Assembly (NCBI GenBank): GCA_017940605.1
Contig: JAGAYF010000044.1
Span: 1-48,833 of the forward strand
Direction of reading: 5' to 3'
Source: Bacteroidaceae bacterium
GTDB taxonomy: Bacteria > Bacteroidota > Bacteroidia > Bacteroidales > Bacteroidaceae
Length of the DNA: 48,833 nt
Shown here: positions 15,992-24,805 of the stretch, piece by piece
Layout of the letters: the number at the start of each line of letters is the position of its first letter
Numbering within the stretch: the first letter of the stretch is position 1
Made by a program: the position numbers and the translations under genes
Notes under the pieces: generated by a model
Database searches by the model: none
What the model was told of the DNA's origin: nothing
What the model saw: the letters and a program-made list of their open reading frames with translations, nothing else

Positions 15992-16579
15992 TCAATGGAA
16001 GACGATGAAGATGGCACACACAGCCAGCAGCAATGCCAGGACTGCGTCGACCACCTGCATCTTCTTGTTGAAGAAACGGCGCAGATACTCACCTGCCAAG
16101 AGCCAGGCCAGGTTGGCCACCGGCCCTGCCAGCAACAGCAACGCGCCCACCTTGAAGAGTTCGCCTATATCGTCCGTGTAGGGCAGGACAAACATGCTGA
16201 ACATGGTGAGTTCAAACAGGATAATCTTGACATTGGTCAGCTGGACCAATAACCCCGACACAAAGTTGCATCCTTCCACCTTGGCCGACGCATCGGCAGG
16301 GGCGCGCCATATCTTATATGCCAGCCACAGTATGTAGGCCGCACCCAGGTACTTGAGCCACACCACGTACGGGCCTACGGCCTCGCCTATGAAGTGGCAC
16401 AGGAACACACTGACGACAAGGATAATGCAAAAGCCCACCAACAAGCCGCGCCACATCTTCAACGACTGCCGCCGCCCGTACTTCAGGGCACACGAAAAGC
16501 TGTACAAATTGGCCGGCCCGGGCGAATAGCCCACCAGCAGTATGTACAACAGCAGGGATGGCAGCAAATGCAGCGGCAT
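15992..16579 (-). CDS. LysE/RhtB-family amino-acid exporter
   Basis: A 195-aa inner-membrane protein with about six hydrophobic segments. It opens with LLYILLVGYSPGPANLYSFSCALKYGRR, the LysE-family motif (SPGPA/N) near the first helix. Relatives export lysine, threonine, homoserine or cysteine; the substrate is not predictable. It is convergent with the AraC gene, 7 nt between stops. Its upstream region is the 85-bp tandem repeat, whose left arm supplies a minus-strand TAACTTTG -7 box at 16609-16602, about 22 nt before the start codon. Confidence 0.8.
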   Translation of the reverse strand: MPLHLLPSLLLYILLVGYSPGPANLYSFSCALKYGRRQSLKMWRGLLVGFCIILVVSVFLCHFIGEAVGPYVVWLKYLGAAYILWLAYKIWRAPADASAKVEGCNFVSGLLVQLTNVKIILFELTMFSMFVLPYTDDIGELFKVGALLLLAGPVANLAWLLAGEYLRRFFNKKMQVVDAVLALLLAVCAIFIVFH

Positions 16580-16601
16580 GGTTCGAATAGGTTTTGCACT
16601 G

Positions 16602-16770
16602 CAAAGTTACGAATAAAATGAGAGCAGAGCAAGTGGGGACAAACAAAGTTTGTCCGAACGACTCTGCCGAATGAAAGTAACTTATCCAAAGTTACGAATA
16701 AAATGAGAGCAGAGCAAGCGGTGACAAACAAAGTTTGTCCAAACAGCTCTGCCGAATGAAAGTAACTTAT
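16602..16770. repeat. Two tandem copies of an 85-bp palindromic element
   Basis: Copy 1 (16602-16685) and copy 2 (16687-16770) differ at only a few positions and repeat with an 85-nt period. Each is built as nested inverted repeats: outer AAGTTAC/GTAACTT, middle GCAGAG/CTCTGC, and an inner GACAAAC-AAA-GTTTGTC hairpin. Each copy could therefore fold into a long hairpin as DNA or RNA. The outer arm contains CAAAGTTA, a minus-strand TAACTTTG promoter-like box facing the LysE gene. The short open frames across it are by-products of the repeat. It resembles a MITE-like or RNA-type element, and no terminal duplication could be confirmed. Confidence 0.8.
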
Positions 16771-16975
16771 TCCGAGTCATGAGTTATTTCCAGAACGTTT
16801 TCTTATTTTTGCCGAACAATACAACCCACCGCCAGCCCTTTCACCGCAGAAGCCATGCATCCAAGGACAGAAACAGCCGGTATGAAGCACTTTTTCCCTG
16901 CCCATGCAAAATAAACTTTCCCCACGCGCGTTAACCTAAATAGAGAGGACCATTCACACAACACGACAGACAGCC

Positions 16976-18064
16976 ATGAGCAACGACACAAGCAACCATT
17001 ACTGCATCATACTCTGCGGCGGCGTGGGAAACCGCCTGTGGCCCTACAGCCGCGAGGAGCGTCCCAAGCAGTTCCTTGACCTGATGGGCATGGGATTGTC
17101 CATGCTGCAACTGACCTACCATCGATTTTCGCGCATTGTCCCGCCCCAGAACATATACATCTCGACCTACAGGGACTACACCGACATGGTCAGGAGCCAA
17201 TTGCCCGACATACAGGAGGACCACATCATAGCCGAACCCGTGCAGCGCGGCACAGCCCCTGCAACGGCCCTCACCCTGGCCCGCATCTACCAGGCCAACC
17301 GCAAGGCCAGCATCATCGTATCGCCAGCCGACCAGATGATTGTCAGGGAGGATGCCTTCCGCCAGCAGGTGGCCGACGCACTGGCCTTTGTGGAGCAGGA
17401 AGACAGGTTTGTCGTCATGGGCATCAAGCCCACCTATCCCGAGACGACCTACGGATACATCCAGGCCGGCAATGAGGTGGACGGCGACTTTGCACGCGTC
17501 AAGAGCTTCACCGAGAAGCCCGGCCCTGCCTATGCCCAACTGTTCTGCGACAGCGGTGAGTTCTTCTGGAGCACAGGACTGTTCCTGGGCAACGCCCAGG
17601 CATTTCTCTCCGTCTTCAAGGAATTTCATCCCGCCATGGCCCAGATTGTCCACATGATAGACAACGGGGACAGCGAAAGGGAACTGGAGAACTACATAGG
17701 TGAGCAGTTTCCGCGCACGCTCTACCAATCGCTGGACATGCTCATACTGGAACACTGCGCCAACGTGTACGTACAGTCGTGCAGCTTCGGGTGGGCCGAC
17801 CTGGGCAACTGGGACAACCTGTTCCAGGTATCGCAGAAGGACAGCCAGGGAAACGCCGTGCTGAACAGCCGCTCCGAGTTATACAACAGCCACGGCAACG
17901 TAGTCAACGTTCCTCCCGAGAAGGTGGTCTTTGCCAAAGGGCTGGACAACTACCTCATTTCAGAGAATGGCAACATCCTGATCATCTGCCCCAAGGACGA
18001 CCCTGCCCTGCTGCGCCGCATGATGGCCGACGCACGGTTGAAATACGGCAACGACATGCGGTAG
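16976..18064 (+). CDS. manC: Mannose-1-phosphate guanylyltransferase
   Basis: A 362-aa single-domain nucleotidyltransferase making GDP-mannose from mannose-1-phosphate and GTP, for exopolysaccharide, O-antigen or GDP-fucose synthesis. The GTP-binding signature CIILCGGVGNRLWPYSREERPKQF is near the N-terminus. Later motifs are EPVQRGTAPATALTLARIY, SPADQMI (metal and substrate), GYIQAG, FTEKP and WADLGNWD. It lacks the phosphomannose isomerase domain of the long bifunctional type. No polysaccharide genes adjoin it. A -7-like box at 16804-16811 (TATTTTTG) would give a leader of about 160 nt. A terminator follows 55 nt after the stop. Confidence 0.93.
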   Translation: MSNDTSNHYCIILCGGVGNRLWPYSREERPKQFLDLMGMGLSMLQLTYHRFSRIVPPQNIYISTYRDYTDMVRSQLPDIQEDHIIAEPVQRGTAPATALTLARIYQANRKASIIVSPADQMIVREDAFRQQVADALAFVEQEDRFVVMGIKPTYPETTYGYIQAGNEVDGDFARVKSFTEKPGPAYAQLFCDSGEFFWSTGLFLGNAQAFLSVFKEFHPAMAQIVHMIDNGDSERELENYIGEQFPRTLYQSLDMLILEHCANVYVQSCSFGWADLGNWDNLFQVSQKDSQGNAVLNSRSELYNSHGNVVNVPPEKVVFAKGLDNYLISENGNILIICPKDDPALLRRMMADARLKYGNDMR

Positions 18065-18118
18065 CGACTGTCCGGGGGCTCAGACCCCCAGCTATACAGG
18101 CACAACCAGGAAACCATA

Positions 18119-18148
18119 GGCGTAAAACATTGTTTTTACGCCTTTTTT
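18119..18148 (+). terminator. Terminator of manC, shared with phased array C
   Basis: GGCGTAAAA (18119-18127) pairs perfectly with TTTTACGCC (18134-18142) across a 6-nt loop and is followed by TTTTTTG. The 3' arm is itself the first TTTTACGCC box of array C. A second GC hairpin (GGGGG 18074-18078 with CCCCC 18085-18089) lies between the stop codon and this terminator. Confidence 0.88.
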
Positions 18149-18233
18149 GAGATATTTCACGCCCCATTCTACGGGCTTTTACGCCTTGTTCATGGGTTTT
18201 TCACGCCTCAGGGAAATGGGCCAGGGCCGCATG
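18134..18233 (+). repeat. Phased box array, copy C (5 boxes)
   Basis: ACGCC cores at 18138, 18159, 18181 and 18203 and the final core GGGCC at 18224 (AGGGCCGCAT) are spaced 21, 22, 22 and 21 nt. This copy differs from the others in having the GGCCGCAT box last. It is located between the convergent manC and coiled-coil lipoprotein genes. The remaining sequence up to 18384 shows no gene. Confidence 0.75.
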
Positions 18234-18384
18234 GCGACAACATGTCTTGCCTTCCTGCCACCAACAGGCCGCATGGACCGGCCGCCCCTTGCATCCACCG
18301 TCCCATGAGCCGACCCTGAACGGGCCTGGACGCACAGGCGAAAGACGGAAGCCACCACCGCCCCGCCCTGAACAGAACCGGAAA

Positions 18385-18416
18385 AAAGAAAGGGATGTAC
18401 CCGGAAGGTACATCCC
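18385..18416 (-). terminator. Terminator of the coiled-coil lipoprotein gene
   Basis: GGGATGTACC (18392-18401) pairs with GGTACATCCC (18407-18416) around a 5-nt loop. The minus strand continues with a T-rich tract (TTTCTTTTTTC). An A-run on the other side lets it work partly in both directions. Confidence 0.85.
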
Positions 18417-18451
18417 AAAAAATGGAATATAAATAAGAAAAACAATCTTCT

Positions 18452-19051
18452 TTACAACTTGGGCACAGCCTTGTTAATGGCATCCGTAGCCTTGTTGGCA
18501 GCCTTGGTCACTGCATCGGCAGCCTTGGTCTTGCCTTCCTCCACCTTGGCATTGGCGGCATCCTTGGCCTGCTGTTCGGCATTCTCAACGGTTTCCTTGG
18601 CAGCGGCCTTGGCATTTTCCACAGCCTCACCTGCAGCGTCGACAACGGCCTCGGCAGCAGCCTTGACGCTGTCGCCAGCACCTACGACGTCCTCAACAGC
18701 CTGATCAACGGTCTCCTGAAGGACTTCGCTGTAATCCTTGCCCGTGGCATCCTTGAAAGCCTGTTTTGCAGACTCCAGCTTTTGCTGTGCATTCTCAAGT
18801 TTGCTCTTTACACCGTCCAGGGCTTCCTGGGCAGCGGCAATGGCACTTTCCTTGGCCTCTTCGCTTTCGTAGGTAGCTCCCGAAATGGCATCAAAATCAG
18901 CCTGCACAGAATCCAGTTCTGCCTGAATCTGCTGCAGTTCAACGTTGGCCGTCTCAACAGCCTGCTGCACGGTTGCCTGGTCAGCCTTTTTGTTGCAAGA
19001 CACCAGACACAATGTTGCCGCAAGGGGCAAAATAGCAAATAATTTCTTCAT
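18452..19051 (-). CDS. Ala/Glu/Lys-rich coiled-coil lipoprotein
   Basis: A 199-aa lipoprotein with lipobox LVSC and lipidated Cys19. Residues ~25-110 show heptad-like Gln/Glu/Leu patterns (coiled coil). Residues ~115-199 are an extremely Ala-rich amphipathic repeat (AAKETVENAEQQAKDAANAK and similar, roughly 11-residue periodicity), comparable in composition to LEA or apolipoprotein-like helices. No enzyme motif is present. Its role could be an envelope spacer, membrane-surface binding or stress protection; none is proven. A -7 box TATCTTTG (plus coordinates 19105-19112) lies upstream and its own terminator follows, so it is a single-gene unit. Confidence 0.75.
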   Translation of the reverse strand: MKKLFAILPLAATLCLVSCNKKADQATVQQAVETANVELQQIQAELDSVQADFDAISGATYESEEAKESAIAAAQEALDGVKSKLENAQQKLESAKQAFKDATGKDYSEVLQETVDQAVEDVVGAGDSVKAAAEAVVDAAGEAVENAKAAAKETVENAEQQAKDAANAKVEEGKTKAADAVTKAANKATDAINKAVPKL

Positions 19052-19185
19052 TTTAATTCTTTTTTCGACAACCCCCTGAATCGTAGGGGATTTTCATCAG
19101 TTTGCAAAGATATTCCATATTTTAATTATAGGCGCACAAAAAACGTAAAATTAATTTAAAATTGCGTTTTTTGCGCTTCATTTGA

Positions 19186-19611
19186 CTATTTCCCCGCATT
19201 CTGGCGCATGGCAAGGGCATCGTTTTCCGCCTGTTCCATGAGTTGGCGCTCACCCGGCCCTTTGTCATTGATTCCGCACAGGTGCAGCACGCCATGGATG
19301 ATTACGCGGTACAGTTCTTCCTCATAGCTGGTATTCAGCTGGCGGCTGTTGCTCCCTACCGTGTCCAGGCTGATGAAAATGTCGCCGTTGATGATGCGGC
19401 CCTCGGTATAGTCGAACGTTATGATGTCGGTGTAATAGTCATGGTGCAGGTACTGGCGGTTTACCTCGAGAATCTTTTCGTCATTGCAGAATATGTAGGC
19501 AATTTCGCCCACGGCAAATCCATGGCTGGCCGCTACCTGACGTACCCAGGCGCTTGTGGCGCGCTTGGGTATGGACGGCACTGCCGTTCCTTGGGAAGTG
19601 TATGTAATCAT
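19186..19611 (-). CDS. ybeY: Endoribonuclease YbeY (rRNA maturation)
   Basis: A 141-aa metal-dependent single-strand RNase acting in 16S rRNA 3'-end maturation and ribosome quality control. The signature appears as [20 protein letters not shown]. The first two histidines of HGxLHLxGyDH are present but the third position reads Asp-Lys, the form I associate with Bacteroidota homologues. The usual upstream block [26 protein letters not shown] is intact. It overlaps the ruvB stop by 4 nt and is the last gene of the parE-coaD-protease-ruvB block. Confidence 0.93.
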   Translation of the reverse strand: MITYTSQGTAVPSIPKRATSAWVRQVAASHGFAVGEIAYIFCNDEKILEVNRQYLHHDYYTDIITFDYTEGRIINGDIFISLDTVGSNSRQLNTSYEEELYRVIIHGVLHLCGINDKGPGERQLMEQAENDALAMRQNAGK

Positions 19612-20663
19612 TCTTGGTTCTGGTTGTCAAACAATGTAGGACCATCGGCGGGCAGGCCGAAACGGGAGCGTCCCAGGTGCTTGTAGGCAAGGTCGGTGGC
19701 TTCTCGGCCGCGTGGGGTGCGCTTGATGAACCCTTCCATGATGAGGAATGGCTCGTAGACTTCTTCCACCGTTCCTTCATCCTCGCCAATGCTGGTTGCT
19801 ATGGTGTTGACCCCCACCGGACCTCCGCCAAATTTGTCTATGATGGCCGTGAGGAGCTTGTTGTCTATTTCGTCCAGTCCGTAACGGTCGATATTGAGTG
19901 CCTCAAGGGCGATGAGGGCTATGCGAAGGTCTATGCTGCCTGTTCCTTTCACTTGGGCAAAATCGCGCACGCGCCGCAACAGTGCGTTGGCCACACGCGG
20001 CGTTCCGCGGCTGCGGCCTGCAATCTCGGCTGCCGCCTCGTCGGCAATGGCAATCTGGAGCATCTTGGCCGAACGCAGGATGATACGCTTCAGTGTCAAG
20101 GCATCATAATACTCCAGGTGCATGTTGATACCGAAACGGGCGCGGAGAGGCGCGGTCAACAGGCCGCTGCGCGTGGTAGCCCCGACCAGCGTGAACGGAT
20201 TCAGGTTGATTTGGATGCTGCGGGCGGCAGGACCTTTGTCAAGCATGATGTCTATCTTGTAGTCCTCCATGGCAGAATATAGATACTCTTCCACGACGGG
20301 CGAAAGACGGTGTATCTCGTCGATGAACAGCACATCATGAGGTTCCAACGAGGTCAGCAAGCCCGCCAAGTCGCCGGGTTTGTCCAACACAGGTCCTGAA
20401 GTCACCTTGAAACCTACGCCAAGTTCATTGGCTATGATATTGCTCAGCGTTGTCTTTCCCAGTCCGGGAGGACCATGGAGCAGTGTGTGATCAAGCGGCT
20501 CGCCACGGAACTTGGCAGCCTCGACAAACACACGCAGGTTATCCACGACTTTCTGCTGGCCGTTGAAGTCATCGAACGCCAACGGGCGCAACGCATTTTC
20601 GTACTCACGGTCGGTTTGCAGTCCTGCCTGCTCACTCCTGATGTCGAAAGTATCTTCTGTCAT
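19608..20663 (-). CDS. ruvB: Holliday junction branch-migration helicase RuvB
   Basis: A 351-aa AAA+ motor of the RuvABC complex that moves Holliday junctions during recombinational repair. Walker A is GPPGLGKTT, Walker B FIDEIHRL, sensor motif [19 protein letters not shown], and the arginine region [17 protein letters not shown]. The C-terminal winged-helix DNA-binding domain includes [17 protein letters not shown]. It has the usual family length. It lies 36 nt after the S41 protease gene and overlaps ybeY by 4 nt, so translational coupling is likely. Confidence 0.97.
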   Translation of the reverse strand: MTEDTFDIRSEQAGLQTDREYENALRPLAFDDFNGQQKVVDNLRVFVEAAKFRGEPLDHTLLHGPPGLGKTTLSNIIANELGVGFKVTSGPVLDKPGDLAGLLTSLEPHDVLFIDEIHRLSPVVEEYLYSAMEDYKIDIMLDKGPAARSIQINLNPFTLVGATTRSGLLTAPLRARFGINMHLEYYDALTLKRIILRSAKMLQIAIADEAAAEIAGRSRGTPRVANALLRRVRDFAQVKGTGSIDLRIALIALEALNIDRYGLDEIDNKLLTAIIDKFGGGPVGVNTIATSIGEDEGTVEEVYEPFLIMEGFIKRTPRGREATDLAYKHLGRSRFGLPADGPTLFDNQNQE

Positions 20664-20699
20664 ATAGTGTAATATTAGGCGTTCGCCATTGGCAAGGAT

Positions 20700-22295
20700 T
20701 TATTTGCCCGACAAGATTTCGATAGCCTTCAATACGGCCTCGTTGTCCTCATTCATGATGGCATAATATTGCGACATGTCCCACAAATCGCGCGCCGTGA
20801 GAGCCTTCAGGAGCATGGACAGCTGTTCGTGCGTCTTGGTTTTCTCTGCTTCGTCGGCAGGGCGCACATCCATGCGGACACCGGCAGAAAATATCGAATC
20901 GATCAATTCGTCGGGTACGACATACTCCTTGTTAAACTTATCAAAGTTTGAATATTTGGCACTCAGTTCCTTGCGATGCTGGTCCTGATAGGTCATGTAG
21001 TTCTCCAGGATGCAATTCTTGCGGCTCAGGGATGTATAGTACTTGGTATACTTGAGTGTATCCAGGGGAATGAACTCGTCGGGCATGACACCGCCGCCGC
21101 CATACACGGTACGCCCTTTCCGAAGGGTCTTATATTTCAGGCTGTCAGGGAAATGAATGCTGTCGCGGTGCATCAATTCGCCCAATTTGTAGCGGTTGTA
21201 GACATCTTCCTGGTATTCTTTTTTCTTTCCCTTTTCATAGGGTTTCTGAATACAACGACCGGCAGGCGTATAGTAGTGCGAAACTGTCACCCTAATGAGC
21301 GAACCGTCAGGCAACGGCACTGGCCGCTGGACAAGCCCCTTTCCGAATGTGCGACGACCGACCAAGATACCCCTGTCCTGGTCCTGGATAGCACCGCTGA
21401 CGATTTCGGCAGCCGATGCTGAGTATTCGTCTACAAGGACCACAATATCGCCATCAAGAAAGTTGCCGCCGCTCGTCGCACGGTACTCATTGTGCGGCAC
21501 GGAACGGCCATCGGTGTACACTATCAGGTCACCTTCCTTTAAAAATACGCTGGCCACGTCGCGAGCCGCCTCCAAATATCCCCCGCCATTGCCCTGCAAG
21601 TCAAGAATGAGCTTCTTCATGCCCTGTTTCTTGAGTTTGGCAATCGCTGCATCCAACTCCTTGCGCGTGTCAACGGCAAAGCTGCTGATTCTGATGAGTC
21701 CGATACCGGGGCGCACCATGTAGGCCGCATCAACTGAATGCAATGGTATCTTATCGCGCGTAACGCGGAAATTTAACAACTCGGGAACGCCCTTTCGCAC
21801 TACTCCAAGATTGACTATCGTACCCTTCGGGCCGCGCAGGCGTTTCATGATTTGGTCGCGCGGCATATTGACACCAGCAATAGCGGTATCATTCACTTTT
21901 ACAATGCGGTCGCCCGGAAGTATTCCCACTTTTTCGGACGGTCCTTTGGAAATGGTCTGAATTACGACGAGCGTATCCTTTAATATATTGAATTGGACTC
22001 CGATTCCTTCGAAATTGCTATTCAAAGGCTCGTTGAACTTCTTGGTTTCTTCCGCATTCGTATACGAAGTATGGGGATCCAGGTTCTCCAGCATGGCCTT
22101 GATGGCCGCATCGGCCAATTTCCCTTCATTAATAGTGTCAATGTATAATTGTTTCAGGGCTATCGTGGCCATATTCATCTTCCGGAGCGCCATTTCCATG
22201 GATGCCGGCATCTCGCGGCTGTGGTTGGACTGAGCTTGGACTGAAGAAAAAGATACTGTCAGCAATGACAACAAAATTACAATGTATTTTTTCAT
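20700..22295 (-). CDS. Carboxy-terminal processing protease (S41), second paralogue
   Basis: A 531-aa periplasmic protease with signal peptide MKKYIVILLSLLTVSFSSVQAQ. The PDZ domain spans about residues 95-185 (GVQFNILKDTLVV to GPKGTIVNLGVV). Catalytic Ser294 is in EYSASAAEIV and Lys319 in TFGKGLVQ, 25 residues apart as in CtpA. The conserved DLQGNGGGYL loop precedes them. This is the copy in the conserved Bacteroidales parE-coaD-ctp arrangement, so it is likely the housekeeping enzyme, with the plus-strand copy at 7239 a more specialised paralogue. It lies 12 nt downstream of coaD. Confidence 0.93.
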   Translation of the reverse strand: MKKYIVILLSLLTVSFSSVQAQSNHSREMPASMEMALRKMNMATIALKQLYIDTINEGKLADAAIKAMLENLDPHTSYTNAEETKKFNEPLNSNFEGIGVQFNILKDTLVVIQTISKGPSEKVGILPGDRIVKVNDTAIAGVNMPRDQIMKRLRGPKGTIVNLGVVRKGVPELLNFRVTRDKIPLHSVDAAYMVRPGIGLIRISSFAVDTRKELDAAIAKLKKQGMKKLILDLQGNGGGYLEAARDVASVFLKEGDLIVYTDGRSVPHNEYRATSGGNFLDGDIVVLVDEYSASAAEIVSGAIQDQDRGILVGRRTFGKGLVQRPVPLPDGSLIRVTVSHYYTPAGRCIQKPYEKGKKKEYQEDVYNRYKLGELMHRDSIHFPDSLKYKTLRKGRTVYGGGGVMPDEFIPLDTLKYTKYYTSLSRKNCILENYMTYQDQHRKELSAKYSNFDKFNKEYVVPDELIDSIFSAGVRMDVRPADEAEKTKTHEQLSMLLKALTARDLWDMSQYYAIMNEDNEAVLKAIEILSGK

Positions 22296-22307
22296 CGTTT
22301 CTTGGAC

Positions 22308-22748
22308 TTAGGGTAAATATTGGGAGACATCCTTACCATATGCTATCAACTCACGAATGGCGCTGGAGCTGATGCAGGCATACTGATGCTCCGTGAACAA
22401 CAATACGGTCTCAATGCCAGTCAATTGGCTGTTCATCTCTGCGATATCGCGCTCATACTCAAAATCTCGAACGGAACGCAAACCGCGAAGGATGAACTGG
22501 GCATTCATCTTCTTGGCAAAATCGGTCGTTAATGTATCATAGCTGGCCACTTCAACGGAAGGCTCATCCTTATATAGGCGTTGCAAGGTCTCTATGCGCT
22601 GTTCCAACGAAAAAAGCGGCCGCTTGCTGTTGTTTACACCTATGCTGATAATTATTGTATCGAAAAGAGGCAACGCACGACGGACAACACTGGCATGACC
22701 TATGGTAAAGGGGTCAAAACTTCCTGGAAATATCGCTATTCTACTCAT
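22308..22748 (-). CDS. coaD: Phosphopantetheine adenylyltransferase
   Basis: A 146-aa enzyme transferring AMP from ATP to 4'-phosphopantetheine, the penultimate step of coenzyme A synthesis. It has the nucleotidyltransferase motif FPGSFDPFTIGH at residues ~7-18, the conserved RGLRSVRDFEYE substrate region, and the C-terminal ISSSAIREL motif. It is slightly shorter than typical (about 160 aa) at the C-terminus, as expected in this phylum. It starts 7 nt after parE. Confidence 0.96.
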   Translation of the reverse strand: MSRIAIFPGSFDPFTIGHASVVRRALPLFDTIIISIGVNNSKRPLFSLEQRIETLQRLYKDEPSVEVASYDTLTTDFAKKMNAQFILRGLRSVRDFEYERDIAEMNSQLTGIETVLLFTEHQYACISSSAIRELIAYGKDVSQYLP

Positions 22749-22755
22749 ATTCCTA

Positions 22756-24789
22756 TCATTCTACAAAATCTTCTTCTGGGCGATCCTCTTCTACTACCAA
22801 ATTGTCAATGATGAAATTCTGGCGTTCCATTGTATTCTTGCCCATATAATAGCTGAGCAGGTTATTCACTTGGTCGTCCTTGTGTAAAGTCACCTGCTCC
22901 AAACGAATATCAGGTCCAATAAAATATTTGAATTCCTCGGCATTGATTTCTCCCAATCCCTTGAAACGAGTAATCTCAGGATTCGGACCTAAATCCTCTA
23001 TCGCCCTCACCCTTTCTTGTTCTGAGTAACAATAACGAGTTTCATACTCGGAACGGGAATTGCCTTTCTGCCCTTTCAGGATGGCTGCCCCTGCCGCATT
23101 TTCGTCAATTCCTCCTTTATCCTTGGTCGAACTTTTCTTAGTGCCTTTCTTTAGGCGTCGCACCCTGAACAAGGGCGTCTGCAAGATGAATACGTGGCCT
23201 TTTTTTATGAGATCGGGGAAAAATTGGAGAAAAAAAGTGATCATCAGCAGGCGGATGTGCATTCCGTCCACGTCAGCATCCGTTGCTACTATTATTTTAT
23301 TGTAACGCAAGCCCTCCAACCCACTTTCGATGTTCAGTGCGGCCTGCAGAAGGCTGAATTCCTCGTTATCGTATATGGTCTTCTTTGTCAAACCATATGT
23401 ATTGAGAGGTTTTCCACGCAAACTAAACACAGCTTGCGTCGTAACGTCCCTGCTTTTCGTGATTGAGCCACTCGCGCTCAAGCCTTCCGTTATAAAAATA
23501 CAGGAATCCTCACGCTTGTCGCCCTTCGCATCATTATAATGCACATGACAATCACGCAACTTACTATTATTCAGGCTTACTTTCTTTGCATTCTCACGGG
23601 ATTTCTTGGTCAAGCCTGCCAATTCTTTCCTTTCGCGCTCCGAACGCTGGATCTTCTCCAAAAGAATCTCTGCAATACCCAGTTCACGGTGCAAGAAATT
23701 ATCTAAATTCTCTTTTATGAAGTCACCGACAAACTTATTGATGCTTATACCGCCTGGAGACATTGTTTGGGAGCCCAATTTGATTTTAGTCTGACTTTCA
23801 AAGACGGGTTCTTCCACGTCCAAGGCAATAGCGGCAACGATTCCGTTACGAACATCCTGGTAATCCATATTTTTCCCAAAATACTCCTTGATTGTTCGGG
23901 CTATGTGCTCCTTGAATGCACTCTGATGCGTTCCCCCCTGCGTTGTGTGCTGACCATTCACAAAGGAATAGTACTCTTCGCCATACTGGTTGGTGTGAGT
24001 GAACGCAATCTCAATACCATCTCCTTTCAAATGCACAATATCATACAGCTTGTCAGCAGTAAGATTATCATTCAACAAGTCTTCCAATCCGTTGCGGCTG
24101 ACAATGTGCTTACCATTATAATAAACGGACAGGCCTGAGTTCAAATAGGTATAGTTGCGCAACTTTTCGGTGACAAACTCACTGTGAAAAGCATAGTTTA
24201 CGAACAAAGTCTCATCAGGAACAAAGAGAATTTCCGTTCCGTTGCCCTCTGAAGTATCGTTTGTCTCGTCCGATTTGAGCTTACCCTTTTCAAAAACAAC
24301 CCTTCTCACCTTTCCGTCACGATAGGAAGCTGCTTCAAAATGATGGCTGAGCGCATTCACGGCTTTGAGGCCCACACCATTCAAGCCCACGCTTTTCTTG
24401 AACACCTTCGTGTCATATTTTCCACCCGTGTTCAACTGACTCACAGCCTCAATCAGCTTCCCCTGCGGTATTCCACGGCCATAATCCCTCACACACATAC
24501 CACGGCCCTCTTCCACCGCATCAATGTCAATGCGCTTACCCTGTCCCATTCGGAATTCGTCGATACTGTTATCCACGACCTCCTTCAGCAGCACATAGAT
24601 GCCGTCCTCGGCATGCGATCCATCGCCCAACCGGCCAATGTACATGCCAGGACGGGTACGCACATGGTCCATGTCCTCCAAATGCTGGATACTATCTTCA
24701 TCATATGCCACCGCAGATGGACCTGTAGTGTCAAAAGGTATTTCCTCAGGGGCTTCAGCCATAGGTTCTGCCGTGATTTTCTTTGCCAT
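22756..24789 (-). CDS. parE: DNA topoisomerase IV subunit B
   Basis: A 677-aa type IIA topoisomerase ATPase subunit that forms topoisomerase IV with ParC and decatenates chromosomes. The GHKL ATPase part includes [29 protein letters not shown], and GRGIPQGKL with [14 protein letters not shown]. The TOPRIM part has [11 protein letters not shown] and [12 protein letters not shown]. The C-terminus holds [13 protein letters not shown], and a short acidic N-terminal extension precedes the ATPase. Some features are shared with GyrB, but overall length and the neighbouring coaD favour ParE. It begins 16 nt after the GNAT-fold gene. Confidence 0.9.
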   Translation of the reverse strand: MAKKITAEPMAEAPEEIPFDTTGPSAVAYDEDSIQHLEDMDHVRTRPGMYIGRLGDGSHAEDGIYVLLKEVVDNSIDEFRMGQGKRIDIDAVEEGRGMCVRDYGRGIPQGKLIEAVSQLNTGGKYDTKVFKKSVGLNGVGLKAVNALSHHFEAASYRDGKVRRVVFEKGKLKSDETNDTSEGNGTEILFVPDETLFVNYAFHSEFVTEKLRNYTYLNSGLSVYYNGKHIVSRNGLEDLLNDNLTADKLYDIVHLKGDGIEIAFTHTNQYGEEYYSFVNGQHTTQGGTHQSAFKEHIARTIKEYFGKNMDYQDVRNGIVAAIALDVEEPVFESQTKIKLGSQTMSPGGISINKFVGDFIKENLDNFLHRELGIAEILLEKIQRSERERKELAGLTKKSRENAKKVSLNNSKLRDCHVHYNDAKGDKREDSCIFITEGLSASGSITKSRDVTTQAVFSLRGKPLNTYGLTKKTIYDNEEFSLLQAALNIESGLEGLRYNKIIVATDADVDGMHIRLLMITFFLQFFPDLIKKGHVFILQTPLFRVRRLKKGTKKSSTKDKGGIDENAAGAAILKGQKGNSRSEYETRYCYSEQERVRAIEDLGPNPEITRFKGLGEINAEEFKYFIGPDIRLEQVTLHKDDQVNNLLSYYMGKNTMERQNFIIDNLVVEEDRPEEDFVE

Positions 24790-24805
24790 ATATCTCTTAG
24801 CTCTA

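Noticed and set aside
16314-16731. Short open frames (such as one starting MFVTACSALILFVTL) across the 85-bp repeat
   Set aside because: They arise from the palindromic repeat itself and run partly over the LysE gene on the same strand in another frame; no ribosome-binding or conservation signal.
19186-19611. YbeY judged inactive because the third His of the zinc motif is missing
   Set aside because: The [10 protein letters not shown] form at this place is, as far as I recall, usual for Bacteroidota YbeY, and the rest of the protein is conserved.
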